Part shown: positions 25,501 to 33,528 of the stretch, one piece after another
Layout: every line of letters starts with the position of its first letter
Position numbering within the stretch: position 1 is the stretch's first letter
Source of the DNA: Amycolatopsis iheyensis
Lineage (GTDB): Bacteria; Actinomycetota; Actinomycetes; Mycobacteriales; Pseudonocardiaceae
DNA length: 64,000 bases
Assembly: GCF_024703995.1 (NCBI RefSeq)
Contig: NZ_JAMXQV010000012.1
Coordinates: forward strand, 186,001 to 250,000
Reading direction: 5' to 3'
Notes under the pieces: model-generated
Told to the model about the DNA's origin: nothing
Seen by the model: the letters and a program-made list of their open reading frames with translations, nothing else
The model's database searches: none
Program-made: the position numbers and the translations under genes

Positions 25501-26465
25501 AGCAGGGCGACCTGTGCCGCGTGGACGTCGCGGATCAGCTCCGCCCAGCTGGGCCGGTCGAGGCGGACCCGCACCGGGACCATGTTGAGGAACAGCCCGA
25601 GCACCTGGTCGCCGGTGGCGGTTTCGGGCCGGCCGTGCGCGACGATCCCGGTCAGCACCTCGGTTTCCCCGCTCAGCAGGCCCAGCACGCGCACGTGCGC
25701 GGCGAGCAGCACCGCGCGCAGCGGCACCCGCAGCCGTTCGGCGACCTTCACGAGCCGCTCGGTGAGCTCCGGGTCGAGGTCGGCGGAGGCGTGTTCGCAC
25801 ACCGTCGGCCCGTCGCTCGGGTGCCCCGGCCACCGCGGCACCCGGGTCGCCGGGCTGCCGGTGACCACGTCGCGCCAGAACTCCGCGGTCTCGGCGGACT
25901 CGACCGCCGCCCGCTCGGCGGCGACGAAATCGGCGTAGCTGTCCTCGAGCGGCACCGCGGGCGACGTCCGGCCGCGCAGGCTGTCGTTGTACCGGCGCAA
26001 GACCTCCGTGACGAGGCTCGCCGCGCTCCAGCCGTCGAGGATCGCGTGGTGGAAACTGATGTTGAGGGTGAACCGGCCTTCGGGCAGCAGGTGCACCGCG
26101 ACCCGCAGCAGCGGCGCGGCGGTGAGGTCGTAACCGCGGAACTGCTCGTCGGTGCGCCACTGCCGCAGGGCTTCGCCGGCTTCGGCGGCGCTCACCGCGG
26201 CGAGGTCGGTCACCTCGATGCGCAGCTCGACCCGGTCGTGCACGAGCTGGACCGGCTCCGAGAACCCGGTCAGGTCGAACGACGTGCGCAGCACCGGGTG
26301 CCGGGCGAGCACCGCGTCGACCGCGGCCTGCAGCGTCGCGTAGTCGAACGGGCCCGCCAGCGTCAAGGAAAAGACGTCGTGGAACATGGCCGTGCGGGCT
26401 TCCTTCAGGCCGTGGTAGAGCATGCCGGACTGCAGTGCGGCGAGCGGATAAGCGTCTTCGATCAC
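22548..26465 (-). CDS. NRPS termination module C-A-T-TE
   Basis: 1305 residues from GTG at 26465 (GTGA overlap with the previous module). C domain ~1-430 with HHAILDG from H139; A domain ~455-940 with LFTSGSTGRPKGVML, NLYGPTEAG and YRTGDLVRW; T domain ~960-1035 with Ser996 in LGGHSLSAL; TE ~1050-1305. By alignment in my head to EntF the specificity positions read D-A-A-I-A-V-L-I-G-K, which I cannot match to a known amino acid. The TE has GFCVGG: a Cys at 1126 where Ser is usual. The C-terminal segment IPGSRGNVADEP has no His where GDH is normally found. Release chemistry may therefore be atypical. Confidence 0.9.
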   Translation of the reverse strand: MIEDAYPLAALQSGMLYHGLKEARTAMFHDVFSLTLAGPFDYATLQAAVDAVLARHPVLRTSFDLTGFSEPVQLVHDRVELRIEVTDLAAVSAAEAGEALRQWRTDEQFRGYDLTAAPLLRVAVHLLPEGRFTLNISFHHAILDGWSAASLVTEVLRRYNDSLRGRTSPAVPLEDSYADFVAAERAAVESAETAEFWRDVVTGSPATRVPRWPGHPSDGPTVCEHASADLDPELTERLVKVAERLRVPLRAVLLAAHVRVLGLLSGETEVLTGIVAHGRPETATGDQVLGLFLNMVPVRVRLDRPSWAELIRDVHAAQVALLPHRRFPLFEIQRLAGRSPLFETGFDYRDFHVYDTLDDDAPVTLVERDHRETTDIPFAAAFARSRDHGGLVMMLSHDRTQFPAAQIAEVLDRYLAALGEIAADPARDPRPAEPFLAGDPARIEEWNDTAVTFTRPAAMHALVAGAAAATPDAVAVVDEHGATTYAELWRRAGALAARLEAAGAGRESVVAVGLPRTASAVIAMLAVLQAGSAVLPLDLGHPDARLAELMAAAGADLLVTRARLRDRFASAQQVVLVDAVEEVATGLSPAPAPRSPASLAFVLFTSGSTGRPKGVMLSDEAAAHHPLVAAASLGLGPDTRMAQRSPLSVDASLAELITAFAAGGAAVMVPTETVVDPAAFEQACRDFGITTAILVPSLLAPLVEAGTLARCPSLRQIASVGEALPRALAEAFLAQSDARLHNLYGPTEAGIGVTEFAARAGQPGDVVPIGPPSANVRARVLDARGEPVPVGTPGELHVSGRQLARGYLGRPGLTAERFVPDPFATEPGQRMYRTGDLVRWLPDGVLEFLGRADGQLKIRGVRTEPGEIEAVLLEHPDVVQAVVVPHQEGDRDPVLVAYLRWTGELSRPAAVLRAFLSDRLPRALVPTAYVVLDELPFLPSGKVDRAALPAPSLTPGGDRLPPRDLIEGRLVALWEETLDLPEVGVRDDFFALGGHSLSALRLTMRIRQEFGRDIAMDALLSGPTVEQLAAVLRAPELLAPSVPVVPLRATGKKPPLFFVHGLGGQVFRYHKIAKHLGEDQPVYGIPARGFGAQEEPHPSVDAMADDYARRILEARPEGPYFVGGFCVGGNLSLEVARRLRRAGAEVPLVVAFWSHADNPISPDLYDDTTLMMYALADGPFEIDRESLAGLSADEQLLAVVEGAGRRGDLNPAVTDLDQARRIMRVYRSNAMALGGYRHEPYDGDMVLLKPVEDDDFPIEDDFSWGEVVRGELRLVPIPGSRGNVADEPQAGGAAAILKGLIDGVQ

Positions 26466-29400
26466 GACGGGTCCTCCCGGTCGGTGGCCGACAACCGGGC
26501 CCGGTCGGCCGCGGTGAGCATGGCGAAGGCCGTGCGGGCCGGTCCGGCTCCGGACGGCGCCTGCCCGCCGCGCCCGGCGAGCAGCCGGCCGAGCGCGCGC
26601 GGGGTGGGGTGGGTGAAGAGCTCGGCGAGGGTGACCGCGTAGCCGGCCTCCCGCAGCCCGGACAGCACCTTGAGGCTCCGGATGGAATCCCCGCCCACAG
26701 CGAAGAAGTCGTCCTCGGCGCCGAGACCGGTGACGCCGAGCACGGTGGCCCAGACCGCGCCGATCACGGTTTCGGCGCCGGGCGCCAGCGGCGTGGCCGA
26801 GCCACCGGCCGGGACCGACGGCGACAGCGCGGTCAGCGCCGCCCGGTCGAGCTTCCCGTTGGCGGTGACCGGCATCCGGTCGAGCCGGACCCAGTGCCGG
26901 GGCACGCAGTGCTCGGGTAGCGACCGCCGCAGCCGGCCGGCCCAGTCGGCGTCCTCGCCGGTCCCGGGTTCCGGGACCACGTAGGCGACGAGCCGGCCGT
27001 CGCCGGCCAGCACCGCCGCGGCGCGGACGTCCGGCTCCGCCAGCAGCGCGGTTTCGATCTCCCCGAGCTCGATCCGGAACCCGTGGATCTTCACCTGGTG
27101 GTCGAGCCGGCCGAGGTACTCCACGGTCCCGTCCCGCCGCCACCGGGCGAGGTCGCCGGTGCGGTAGAGCCGCTCGCCCGCCGGGCCGTACGGGTCCGGG
27201 ACGAACCGCTCGGCGGTCAGGCCCGGGCGGCCGAGGTACCCGCGGGCGAGCTGGACCCCGCCGAGGCACAGCTCGCCGGGCACCCCCACCGGCACCCGAC
27301 GCAGCGCGGGGTCGACGATCTCCAGCCGCGTGTTGGCGACGGCCTTCCCGATCGGCACGCCGCCGTCACGCGCGAGCCCCCGGCACGACTGCCAGGTCAC
27401 GTCGACCGCGGCTTCGGTGGGGCCGTACAGGTTGTGCAGCTCGGTCCCCGGCAGCGCCGCACACGCCCTGGCGACGAACTCGGCGGGCAGCGCCTCACCC
27501 GAGCAGAAGATCCGCCGCAGCCCCGGCAGGCGGGTGCCCAGGTCCGGCTCGTCGAGGAAGGCGTCCAGCATCGACGGCACGAAGTGCACCGTGGTGACGC
27601 GCTCGCGTTCGATCAGCCCGGCGAGGTAGCCCGAGTCGCGGTGACCGTCCGGACTCGCCACGACCAGGCTCGCCCCGGTCGCGAACGCCCAGAAGTACTC
27701 CCACACCGAGACGTCGAAGCTGAACGGCGTCTTCTGCAGGACCCGGTCCGCCGCGGTGAGCGGGAAGTACTCCTGCATCCACGCGAGCCGGTTCACCATC
27801 GCGCGGTGCGAGACGCCGACGCCCTTGGGCCGGCCGGTCGAACCCGACGTGTAGATCACGTAGGCGAGCGAGTCGGGCGGCACCGGCACCGGCTGTTCGA
27901 GTCCGGGCCCGGGCGCGACGTCGGCGTCGACCAGCAGCGGCCGGTCGAACCGCGCGGCAAGCGCGGTTTCGGTGACCACCGCGACCGGTTTCGCGTCGCC
28001 GAGCATGAACTCGAGCCGCTCGGCCGGGTAGCCCGGTTCCAGCGGCAGGTACGCGGCCCCCGCCGCGTGCACCGCGTGGATGGCCACGACCTGGTCGGCA
28101 CCTCGCGGCAGGCAGACCCCGACCACCGTGTCCGGTGCGGCGCCGGCTCGGCGCAGCCGGGCGGCCAGCGTGCGCACCCGGGACACGAGTTCGCCGTAGG
28201 TCAGCCAGGTGCCTTCGCACCCGAGTGCCGGGGCATCGGGGGTCTCCGCCGCCCGGGCGAAGAACTGTTCCGAAAGCATCTGCCTGCCGAACGTCGTGCT
28301 CGTGCGGTTCCACTCGTCGATCGCTGTCTGTTCGGCCGTCGTCAGGAGCGGCAGTTCGGACACCCGCAGCCCGGGGTCGGCGATCGCGGCGGTCAGCAGC
28401 TCCCGCAGGTGTTCGCAAACGCGTTCGGCGCGCTCGAGGTCGAACAGGTCCGCCGCCGCGTCCAGGTCGCACCGGAGCCGGCCGTCGACCTCGGTGACGC
28501 CCAGGTTCAAGTCGAACTTCGCGACCTTGGTGTCCACTTGCAGGGCGGTGATCTCCAACCCAGCGGCCCGCCGTGGCGGTGGCGGCGTGTTCTGCAACGC
28601 CAGCATCACCTGGAAGAGCGGGTTCCGGCTGAGGTCGCGCTCGACGCCGAGCCGGTCGACGAGGGTCTCGAACGGCACGCCCCGGTGCTCGTAGCCCTCG
28701 AACGCGGTGGTCGTCGTGGCCCGGACGAGGTCGGCGAACGCGGGGTCTCCGGCGAGGTCGCCGCGCAGGACGACGGTGTTGAGGAACAGCCCGACGACCC
28801 CTTCGTGGCTCGGCGGCCGGATCGAAATCGGCGTGCCGACCGGGATGTCCGAGCGTCCGGTGTAGCGGGCCAGCAGCACCTGCCAGCCGGCCAGCAGCAC
28901 GGTGAACAGCGTCGCGTTCTCCTTGCGCGCCAACCGGTGCAGGCCCGCGGTGAGGTCCGCGTCGAGCCAGCGGGTGACCCGGTGCCCGCGCAGGCTCGGC
29001 CGCGGCGGCCGGGGCCGGTCGGCCGGCAGTTCGAGGACCGCGGGCAGCCCGGCGAGCGCGTCCCGCCAGTGGGCCAGCCCTGCCTCGTCGACGCCGGCTG
29101 CCCGCTGCGCGGCCGCGAAGTCCGCGTACGACGCTGTGAGCGGCGCCCACGCCGGCGCTCGCCCGGCGCGGAGGTCCTCGTAAGCGCGGAAGAGGTCGGT
29201 CAGCAGGATCGACAGCCCCCAGCCGTCGAGCACGATGTGGTGCACGGTGAGCAGGAGGTGGTGCTCCCGCGGGCCGATCCGCACGATCCTGAGCCGGGCC
29301 AGCGGGCCCGTCGCCAGCGTGAACCGGCGACGGACCTCCTGCCGCGCGATCCGGGCGGCCTGCGCGCGCCGGTCGTCCTCGGACGCGCCGGCCGGCTCGT

Positions 29401-29758
29401 CGAACTCCACCGGCGCGGTGGCCGCGGGCAGCACGTGCTGCCAGGGTTCGCCGCCATCGTCCGGGAAGACCGTGCGCAGCGCCGGGTGCCGCTCGACGAC
29501 CGCGGCGAACGCGGCCACCAGGGCGTCGCGATCGAGGTCGCCGACGAGCTCCCAGGCGGACAAGGTGTTGTAGCCCACGCCGTCCGGGTCGAGCCGGTCC
29601 AGGAACCACAGCCGCTGCTGGGTGTGGGACAGCGGCGGGCGCGCGCCGGTGGCCACCGGTGCGGGCGCCGGTTCGGCCGGCGTCGTGCGGACACGCCGTT
29701 CGAGCGCGGCCCGCTGGTCCGCGGTCAGCGAAGCCAGCCGCTCCAGCAACTCGGTCAT
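26462..29758 (-). CDS. NRPS elongation module C-A-T, predicted serine-activating
   Basis: 1098 residues from ATG at 29758 (ATGA-type overlap). An N-terminal helix (ELLERLASLTADQRAALERR) may dock to the upstream protein. C domain ~45-460 with HHIVLDG from H173; A domain ~470-965; T ~990-1060 with Ser1025 in GGDSIRSL. The specificity residues, placed by the FSFDVSVWE, VHFVPSML, IFCSGEAL and NLYGPTEAAVDV blocks, read D-V-W-H-F-S-L-V-D-K. That is the code of EntF, which activates L-serine. No epimerase domain is present. Confidence 0.92.
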   Translation of the reverse strand: MTELLERLASLTADQRAALERRVRTTPAEPAPAPVATGARPPLSHTQQRLWFLDRLDPDGVGYNTLSAWELVGDLDRDALVAAFAAVVERHPALRTVFPDDGGEPWQHVLPAATAPVEFDEPAGASEDDRRAQAARIARQEVRRRFTLATGPLARLRIVRIGPREHHLLLTVHHIVLDGWGLSILLTDLFRAYEDLRAGRAPAWAPLTASYADFAAAQRAAGVDEAGLAHWRDALAGLPAVLELPADRPRPPRPSLRGHRVTRWLDADLTAGLHRLARKENATLFTVLLAGWQVLLARYTGRSDIPVGTPISIRPPSHEGVVGLFLNTVVLRGDLAGDPAFADLVRATTTTAFEGYEHRGVPFETLVDRLGVERDLSRNPLFQVMLALQNTPPPPRRAAGLEITALQVDTKVAKFDLNLGVTEVDGRLRCDLDAAADLFDLERAERVCEHLRELLTAAIADPGLRVSELPLLTTAEQTAIDEWNRTSTTFGRQMLSEQFFARAAETPDAPALGCEGTWLTYGELVSRVRTLAARLRRAGAAPDTVVGVCLPRGADQVVAIHAVHAAGAAYLPLEPGYPAERLEFMLGDAKPVAVVTETALAARFDRPLLVDADVAPGPGLEQPVPVPPDSLAYVIYTSGSTGRPKGVGVSHRAMVNRLAWMQEYFPLTAADRVLQKTPFSFDVSVWEYFWAFATGASLVVASPDGHRDSGYLAGLIERERVTTVHFVPSMLDAFLDEPDLGTRLPGLRRIFCSGEALPAEFVARACAALPGTELHNLYGPTEAAVDVTWQSCRGLARDGGVPIGKAVANTRLEIVDPALRRVPVGVPGELCLGGVQLARGYLGRPGLTAERFVPDPYGPAGERLYRTGDLARWRRDGTVEYLGRLDHQVKIHGFRIELGEIETALLAEPDVRAAAVLAGDGRLVAYVVPEPGTGEDADWAGRLRRSLPEHCVPRHWVRLDRMPVTANGKLDRAALTALSPSVPAGGSATPLAPGAETVIGAVWATVLGVTGLGAEDDFFAVGGDSIRSLKVLSGLREAGYAVTLAELFTHPTPRALGRLLAGRGGQAPSGAGPARTAFAMLTAADRARLSATDREDPS

Positions 29759-32700
29759 CGGTCGTCCCCCTCCACATCGGCCAGGATCCGGTCACCGTCG
29801 GCACGGCCGCCCAGCTGCGCGGCGAGCACGAGCAGCGCGAGCTCGGCGACCGTGGGCTGGTCGAAGCACCAGCGCAGCGGCAGCGTGACGCCGTGACGGT
29901 GCCGGATCCGCTGGACGACCTGGGCCGCCATCAGCGAATGCCCGCCCACGGCGAAGAAGTCGTCCGCCGTCCCGATGTCGTCGGTCCCGGTCAGCTCGGC
30001 CCACAGGGCGCAGAGCTCGTGTTCGAGGTCGGTGGCCGGCGCCACGTACTCGTCGAGGTCGGCCGCCGGCACCAAGAGTTCCGCGGCGGGCCCCACGGCG
30101 GGGACGTCCGGGTCGGCGAACTCGGTGACGGCGCGCTCCGGCTCGGCAGCCACGGCTTCGAGCACCCGCCCGAGCCGGTCGGCGAACCGCCGCACGGTCG
30201 CCTCGTCGAACAGGTCGGTGCGGTACTCGACCTCCGCCGCGCACCCCGCCGCCGTCTGCTGGAAGAGCACCGCGAGGTCGGCCGCGGCGGTCGCGGTGTC
30301 CACCGGCTCGGCCTGGAAGGTCACCTCGTCGAGTACGACCGGCTCCCGTTCTTCGGAGGCCAGCGCGAACATGACGTTGACCCACGGGGTCTCGGCGAAG
30401 CTCCGGCGCGGCGCGAGTTGTTCGACGAGCGCTTCGAAGGGCAGGTCGCGGTTCGCCATCGCCGAAACGGCGGTCTCGGCGACCCGCCCGACGAGCTCGC
30501 GGAACGTCGGCGCACCGGAGACGTCCGTGCGCAGCACCACCAGGTTGCCGAAGTAGCCGACGGTGCTTTCCAGCTCCGGCCGCGGCCGAAAGGCCGTGGG
30601 CACCCCGACGGCGATGTCCTCCTGGGCGGTCAGGTCGCGCAGCGCGACGAGCGTGCCGGCGAACAGGACCATGAACAGCGTCGCCCCCGCCGGGGCGCCC
30701 AGCGCCCGCAGCTTCTCGACCGTCCGGTCGGGCACGGCGAACCGCACCCGCGAGCCGGCGGCCCCGCCTTCGACGGGCCGGGGCCGGTCGGTGCGCAGCT
30801 CGAGCCGGCGCGGGACGTCCGCGAGCCGGCGGCGCCAGTACTCCAGCTGTCCGGCCCACGCGTCGCCGGCGAGGACTTCCCGCTGCCAGGCCGCGTAGTC
30901 GGCGTACTGGGCGGCCACGGGCGGCAGCCCGGCCTCCCGGCCGGCCAGCTTCGCGGCGTACAACGCGCCGAGCTCGCGGTGCAGGAGCACCATCGACGAC
31001 GCGTCCGTCGCCACGTGGTGCAGGCTCAGCAGCAGCAGGTGCTCGTCCTCGGCCAGCCGCAGGTACAGCACCCGGACCGGGATCCGGGCGGTGAGGTCGA
31101 ACGGGCGCTCGCTGTAGCTCTCGACGAACCGGCGGACCTCGTCGTCGAGCTCGTCCTCCGCGCAGTCCGTCAGGTCGGCCTCCTCGAACGGGAGCACCGG
31201 CGCGGCTTCGATCAGCTGGACGAGCTCGTCGCCGTCGGCGACCAGCCGCGTCCGCAGCACTTCGTGCCGCTCGACCAGGGTGCTCACGCAGTCGCGGAGC
31301 ACGGTCAGCTCGACCGCGCCGAGCATGCGCACCGCGAGATTCGTGTTGTACAGCGCGCTTTCCGGCGCGAACTGGTTGAAGAACCACATCCGCCGCTGGC
31401 CGGGGGACGCCGGGATCGGCTCCGTGCGCGACGCCGGGCGCACCGGGGGCAGCACGTCCCCGGTGTCCTCGGGCCGCAGCCGCGCGGCGATCCCGGCCGG
31501 CGTCGGCGCCTCGAACACGAGCTTGACCGGGACCTCGACGGCGAACTCCGCGCGCAGCCGGGAAATCAGCTTGGCCGCCAGCAGCGAATGCCCGCCCAGG
31601 TCGAAGAAGCTCTCGGACTCCTCGACCGACGGGCGGCCGAGCAGGTCGGCGAAGATCGCCGCGACGCGCCGGCCGGCGGTGCCCGCGAGCGGCCCGGCCG
31701 GGGACGGCGCGGGGAACTCCGGCGCGGGCAGCGCGGCGCGGTCGAGCTTGCCGTGCCGGGTCAACGGGAACGACGCCACGATCCGGACGGACTCCGGCAC
31801 CAGGTGGGCCGGCAGCCGCCGCGCGGCCTCGGCGCGGACGGCGTCGGAAGTGGTGCCCGCCGACGCCCGCACGTACCCGGCGAGCCGGTGCCCGCCTGCC
31901 TCGTCGCGCACCGGGACGACGACGGCGTCCACAACGCCATCGCACTCGCGCAACGCCCGGGCGGCTTCGGCCGGCTCGACCCGGAAGCCGCGCACCTTCA
32001 CCTGGTCGTCGGCGCGGCCGAGGAAGTCGAAGGTGCCGTCCGCGCGACGGCGGACGCGGTCCCCGGTGCGGTACAGCCGCGCCCCGGCGACGTCCCCGAA
32101 CGGGTCGGGGACGAACACGGCCGCGGTCGCCGCGGGACGGCCGACGTACCCGCGGCTGACGGTCGAGCCGCCGACGCAGAGTTCCCCCGCTTCGCCGTCG
32201 GCCACCGGAACACCGGCTTCGTCGAGCACGTACAGGCTCGCGTTGCGCATGGCCGGGCCGAGCGGGGTGCCGGGACCGGGCGGGCGGGCCGCCGACGGGT
32301 CCGTCAACGCCGCGACGCCGACGGTCGTCTCGGTGGGGCCGTAGTGGTTGACGACGGCGCAGCCCGGCCGCAGGCTCCGCAGCCCGGTGAACCACTCCCG
32401 GGTGGACGGTTCCCCGCCGAGCAGGAGGGTCCGCCGCGGCATGACCGCGGCCGGGTCGCCGTTCTGATGCAACGCGGCCAGGTGCGACGGGGTGATCTTG
32501 ACGTGGTCGACTCCGGCGTCGCGGAAGTGCTCCGCCAGCCACCGGGCGTCGGCAGCGCGTTCCGGCGGCACCAGCCACAGCGCGCCCCCGCTCGCCAGCG
32601 CCGGGTACAGCACGGTCAGGCAGGAGTCGAAGGTGACCGGCTGGACCATCGAAAAGACCTCGCCCGGCTCCGCCCCGAGCACCGGGAGGATCTGGTCGAC

Positions 32701-33243
32701 GTAGGCGGCCAGGTTCGCGTGCGTGACCCCGACGCCCTTGGGCTGCCCGGTCGAGCCGGAGGTGTAGATGAGGTACGCCAGCGCGTCGCCGGAGACCGGC
32801 GCGGTGAACGGCTCGCCCGCCACGTCGTCGTCGAGTTCGAGCACCGGGATCCCGGTGCCGGACAAGCGTTCCGAGCCGGCCGCGTCGGCCAGGACGAACC
32901 GCGCGCCCGCGTCTTCGAGCAGGAACTCCAGCCGCTCCCGCGGGTCCGCGAGGCTCAGCGGCAGGTAGGCCGCGCCGGCCTTGAGCACGCCGAGCATCGC
33001 CGTGACGACCTCGACCCCGGTCTCGAAAGCCAGTGCCACCACGGTTTCCGGTCCGGCGCCGAGTGCGGCGAGCCGGTGCGCCACCGCGTCGGCACCGCGG
33101 TCGAGTTCGCGGTAGGTCCGCCGGCGTCCCGTGGTGTCCGCGACGGCGAGCGCCCCGGGCCGTCGTTCCGCCCACTCCGCGACGATCCGGTGCACCAGGG
33201 CCGTCCGGGCCGGCGCCGAGGTGAGCAGGCTTTCGGCGGTCAC
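29755..33243 (-). CDS. NRPS A-T-C-T protein, Asp-like adenylation code, second carrier lacks an A domain
   Basis: 1162 residues from GTG at 33243, overlapping the mbtH stop. A domain ~20-510 (IYTSGSTGQPKGVGV; NHYGPTETTVGV; YRTGDRVRR). First carrier Ser553 (LGGHSLLAAK). C domain ~610-1040 with HHVATDA from H742, where the final Gly of the HHxxxDG motif is Ala. Second carrier Ser1103 (VGGHSLMAAQ). The specificity positions read D-S-T-K-L-G-H-V-G-K, one or two residues from aspartate codes (DLTKxGHxGK), so aspartate or 3-methylaspartate is predicted. The last carrier has no A domain in cis and must be charged in trans, most simply by the MbtH-A fusion. Confidence 0.9.
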   Translation of the reverse strand: MTAESLLTSAPARTALVHRIVAEWAERRPGALAVADTTGRRRTYRELDRGADAVAHRLAALGAGPETVVALAFETGVEVVTAMLGVLKAGAAYLPLSLADPRERLEFLLEDAGARFVLADAAGSERLSGTGIPVLELDDDVAGEPFTAPVSGDALAYLIYTSGSTGQPKGVGVTHANLAAYVDQILPVLGAEPGEVFSMVQPVTFDSCLTVLYPALASGGALWLVPPERAADARWLAEHFRDAGVDHVKITPSHLAALHQNGDPAAVMPRRTLLLGGEPSTREWFTGLRSLRPGCAVVNHYGPTETTVGVAALTDPSAARPPGPGTPLGPAMRNASLYVLDEAGVPVADGEAGELCVGGSTVSRGYVGRPAATAAVFVPDPFGDVAGARLYRTGDRVRRRADGTFDFLGRADDQVKVRGFRVEPAEAARALRECDGVVDAVVVPVRDEAGGHRLAGYVRASAGTTSDAVRAEAARRLPAHLVPESVRIVASFPLTRHGKLDRAALPAPEFPAPSPAGPLAGTAGRRVAAIFADLLGRPSVEESESFFDLGGHSLLAAKLISRLRAEFAVEVPVKLVFEAPTPAGIAARLRPEDTGDVLPPVRPASRTEPIPASPGQRRMWFFNQFAPESALYNTNLAVRMLGAVELTVLRDCVSTLVERHEVLRTRLVADGDELVQLIEAAPVLPFEEADLTDCAEDELDDEVRRFVESYSERPFDLTARIPVRVLYLRLAEDEHLLLLSLHHVATDASSMVLLHRELGALYAAKLAGREAGLPPVAAQYADYAAWQREVLAGDAWAGQLEYWRRRLADVPRRLELRTDRPRPVEGGAAGSRVRFAVPDRTVEKLRALGAPAGATLFMVLFAGTLVALRDLTAQEDIAVGVPTAFRPRPELESTVGYFGNLVVLRTDVSGAPTFRELVGRVAETAVSAMANRDLPFEALVEQLAPRRSFAETPWVNVMFALASEEREPVVLDEVTFQAEPVDTATAAADLAVLFQQTAAGCAAEVEYRTDLFDEATVRRFADRLGRVLEAVAAEPERAVTEFADPDVPAVGPAAELLVPAADLDEYVAPATDLEHELCALWAELTGTDDIGTADDFFAVGGHSLMAAQVVQRIRHRHGVTLPLRWCFDQPTVAELALLVLAAQLGGRADGDRILADVEGDDR

Positions 33244-33431
33244 GCCCGCTCCATTTCGCGACGCAGGCTCGCCGGGCGCATGTCGCGCCAGGCTTCGTCC
33301 ACGTGGGCGAGGCAGTCGGCCCGGCTCCCCGTGAACCCGCTCTCGCGCCAGCCCGCCGGGAGCGCGCGCTCCGCCGGCCAGATCGAATACTGCTCTTCGT
33401 CGTTCACGACGACCACGAATCGGTCACTCAA
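33240..33431 (-). CDS. Free-standing MbtH-like protein
   Basis: 63 residues from a TTG start at 33431 with AAGGGGAG 6 bases upstream. It carries the MbtH signature (VVVVNDEEQYSIWPAERALPAGW, quoted in part: NDEEQYSIWP and ALPAGW; then SRADCLAHVDEAWRDMRP). MbtH proteins bind the A domain and are often needed for folding or activity of NRPS adenylation domains. It directly precedes and overlaps the first large NRPS gene, and is a second copy besides the one fused at 33529-35250. A 97-bp gap separates it from the fusion gene, the longest gap inside the biosynthetic run. Confidence 0.9.
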   Translation of the reverse strand: MSDRFVVVVNDEEQYSIWPAERALPAGWRESGFTGSRADCLAHVDEAWRDMRPASLRREMERA

Positions 33432-33528
33432 GACGGCTCCCCTTCACCACGAAACGAGCTGAGGCTTCTTCGAAGATAAAGTCGCCGCGTATCGGCGGCG
33501 CATTCTGGAAACGGCCCGGCGAAACGCC

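Noticed and set aside
26466..27269. Upstream extension of the C-A-T-TE gene to 27269
   Set aside because: The added part has no family similarity and overlaps the real C-A-T gene; the GTGA junction at 26462-26465 matches the pattern at other cluster junctions.
19722..29758. Epimerisation or methylation domains in the NRPS
   Set aside because: No E-domain or N-methyltransferase motifs were found between carriers; domain spacing leaves no room for them.
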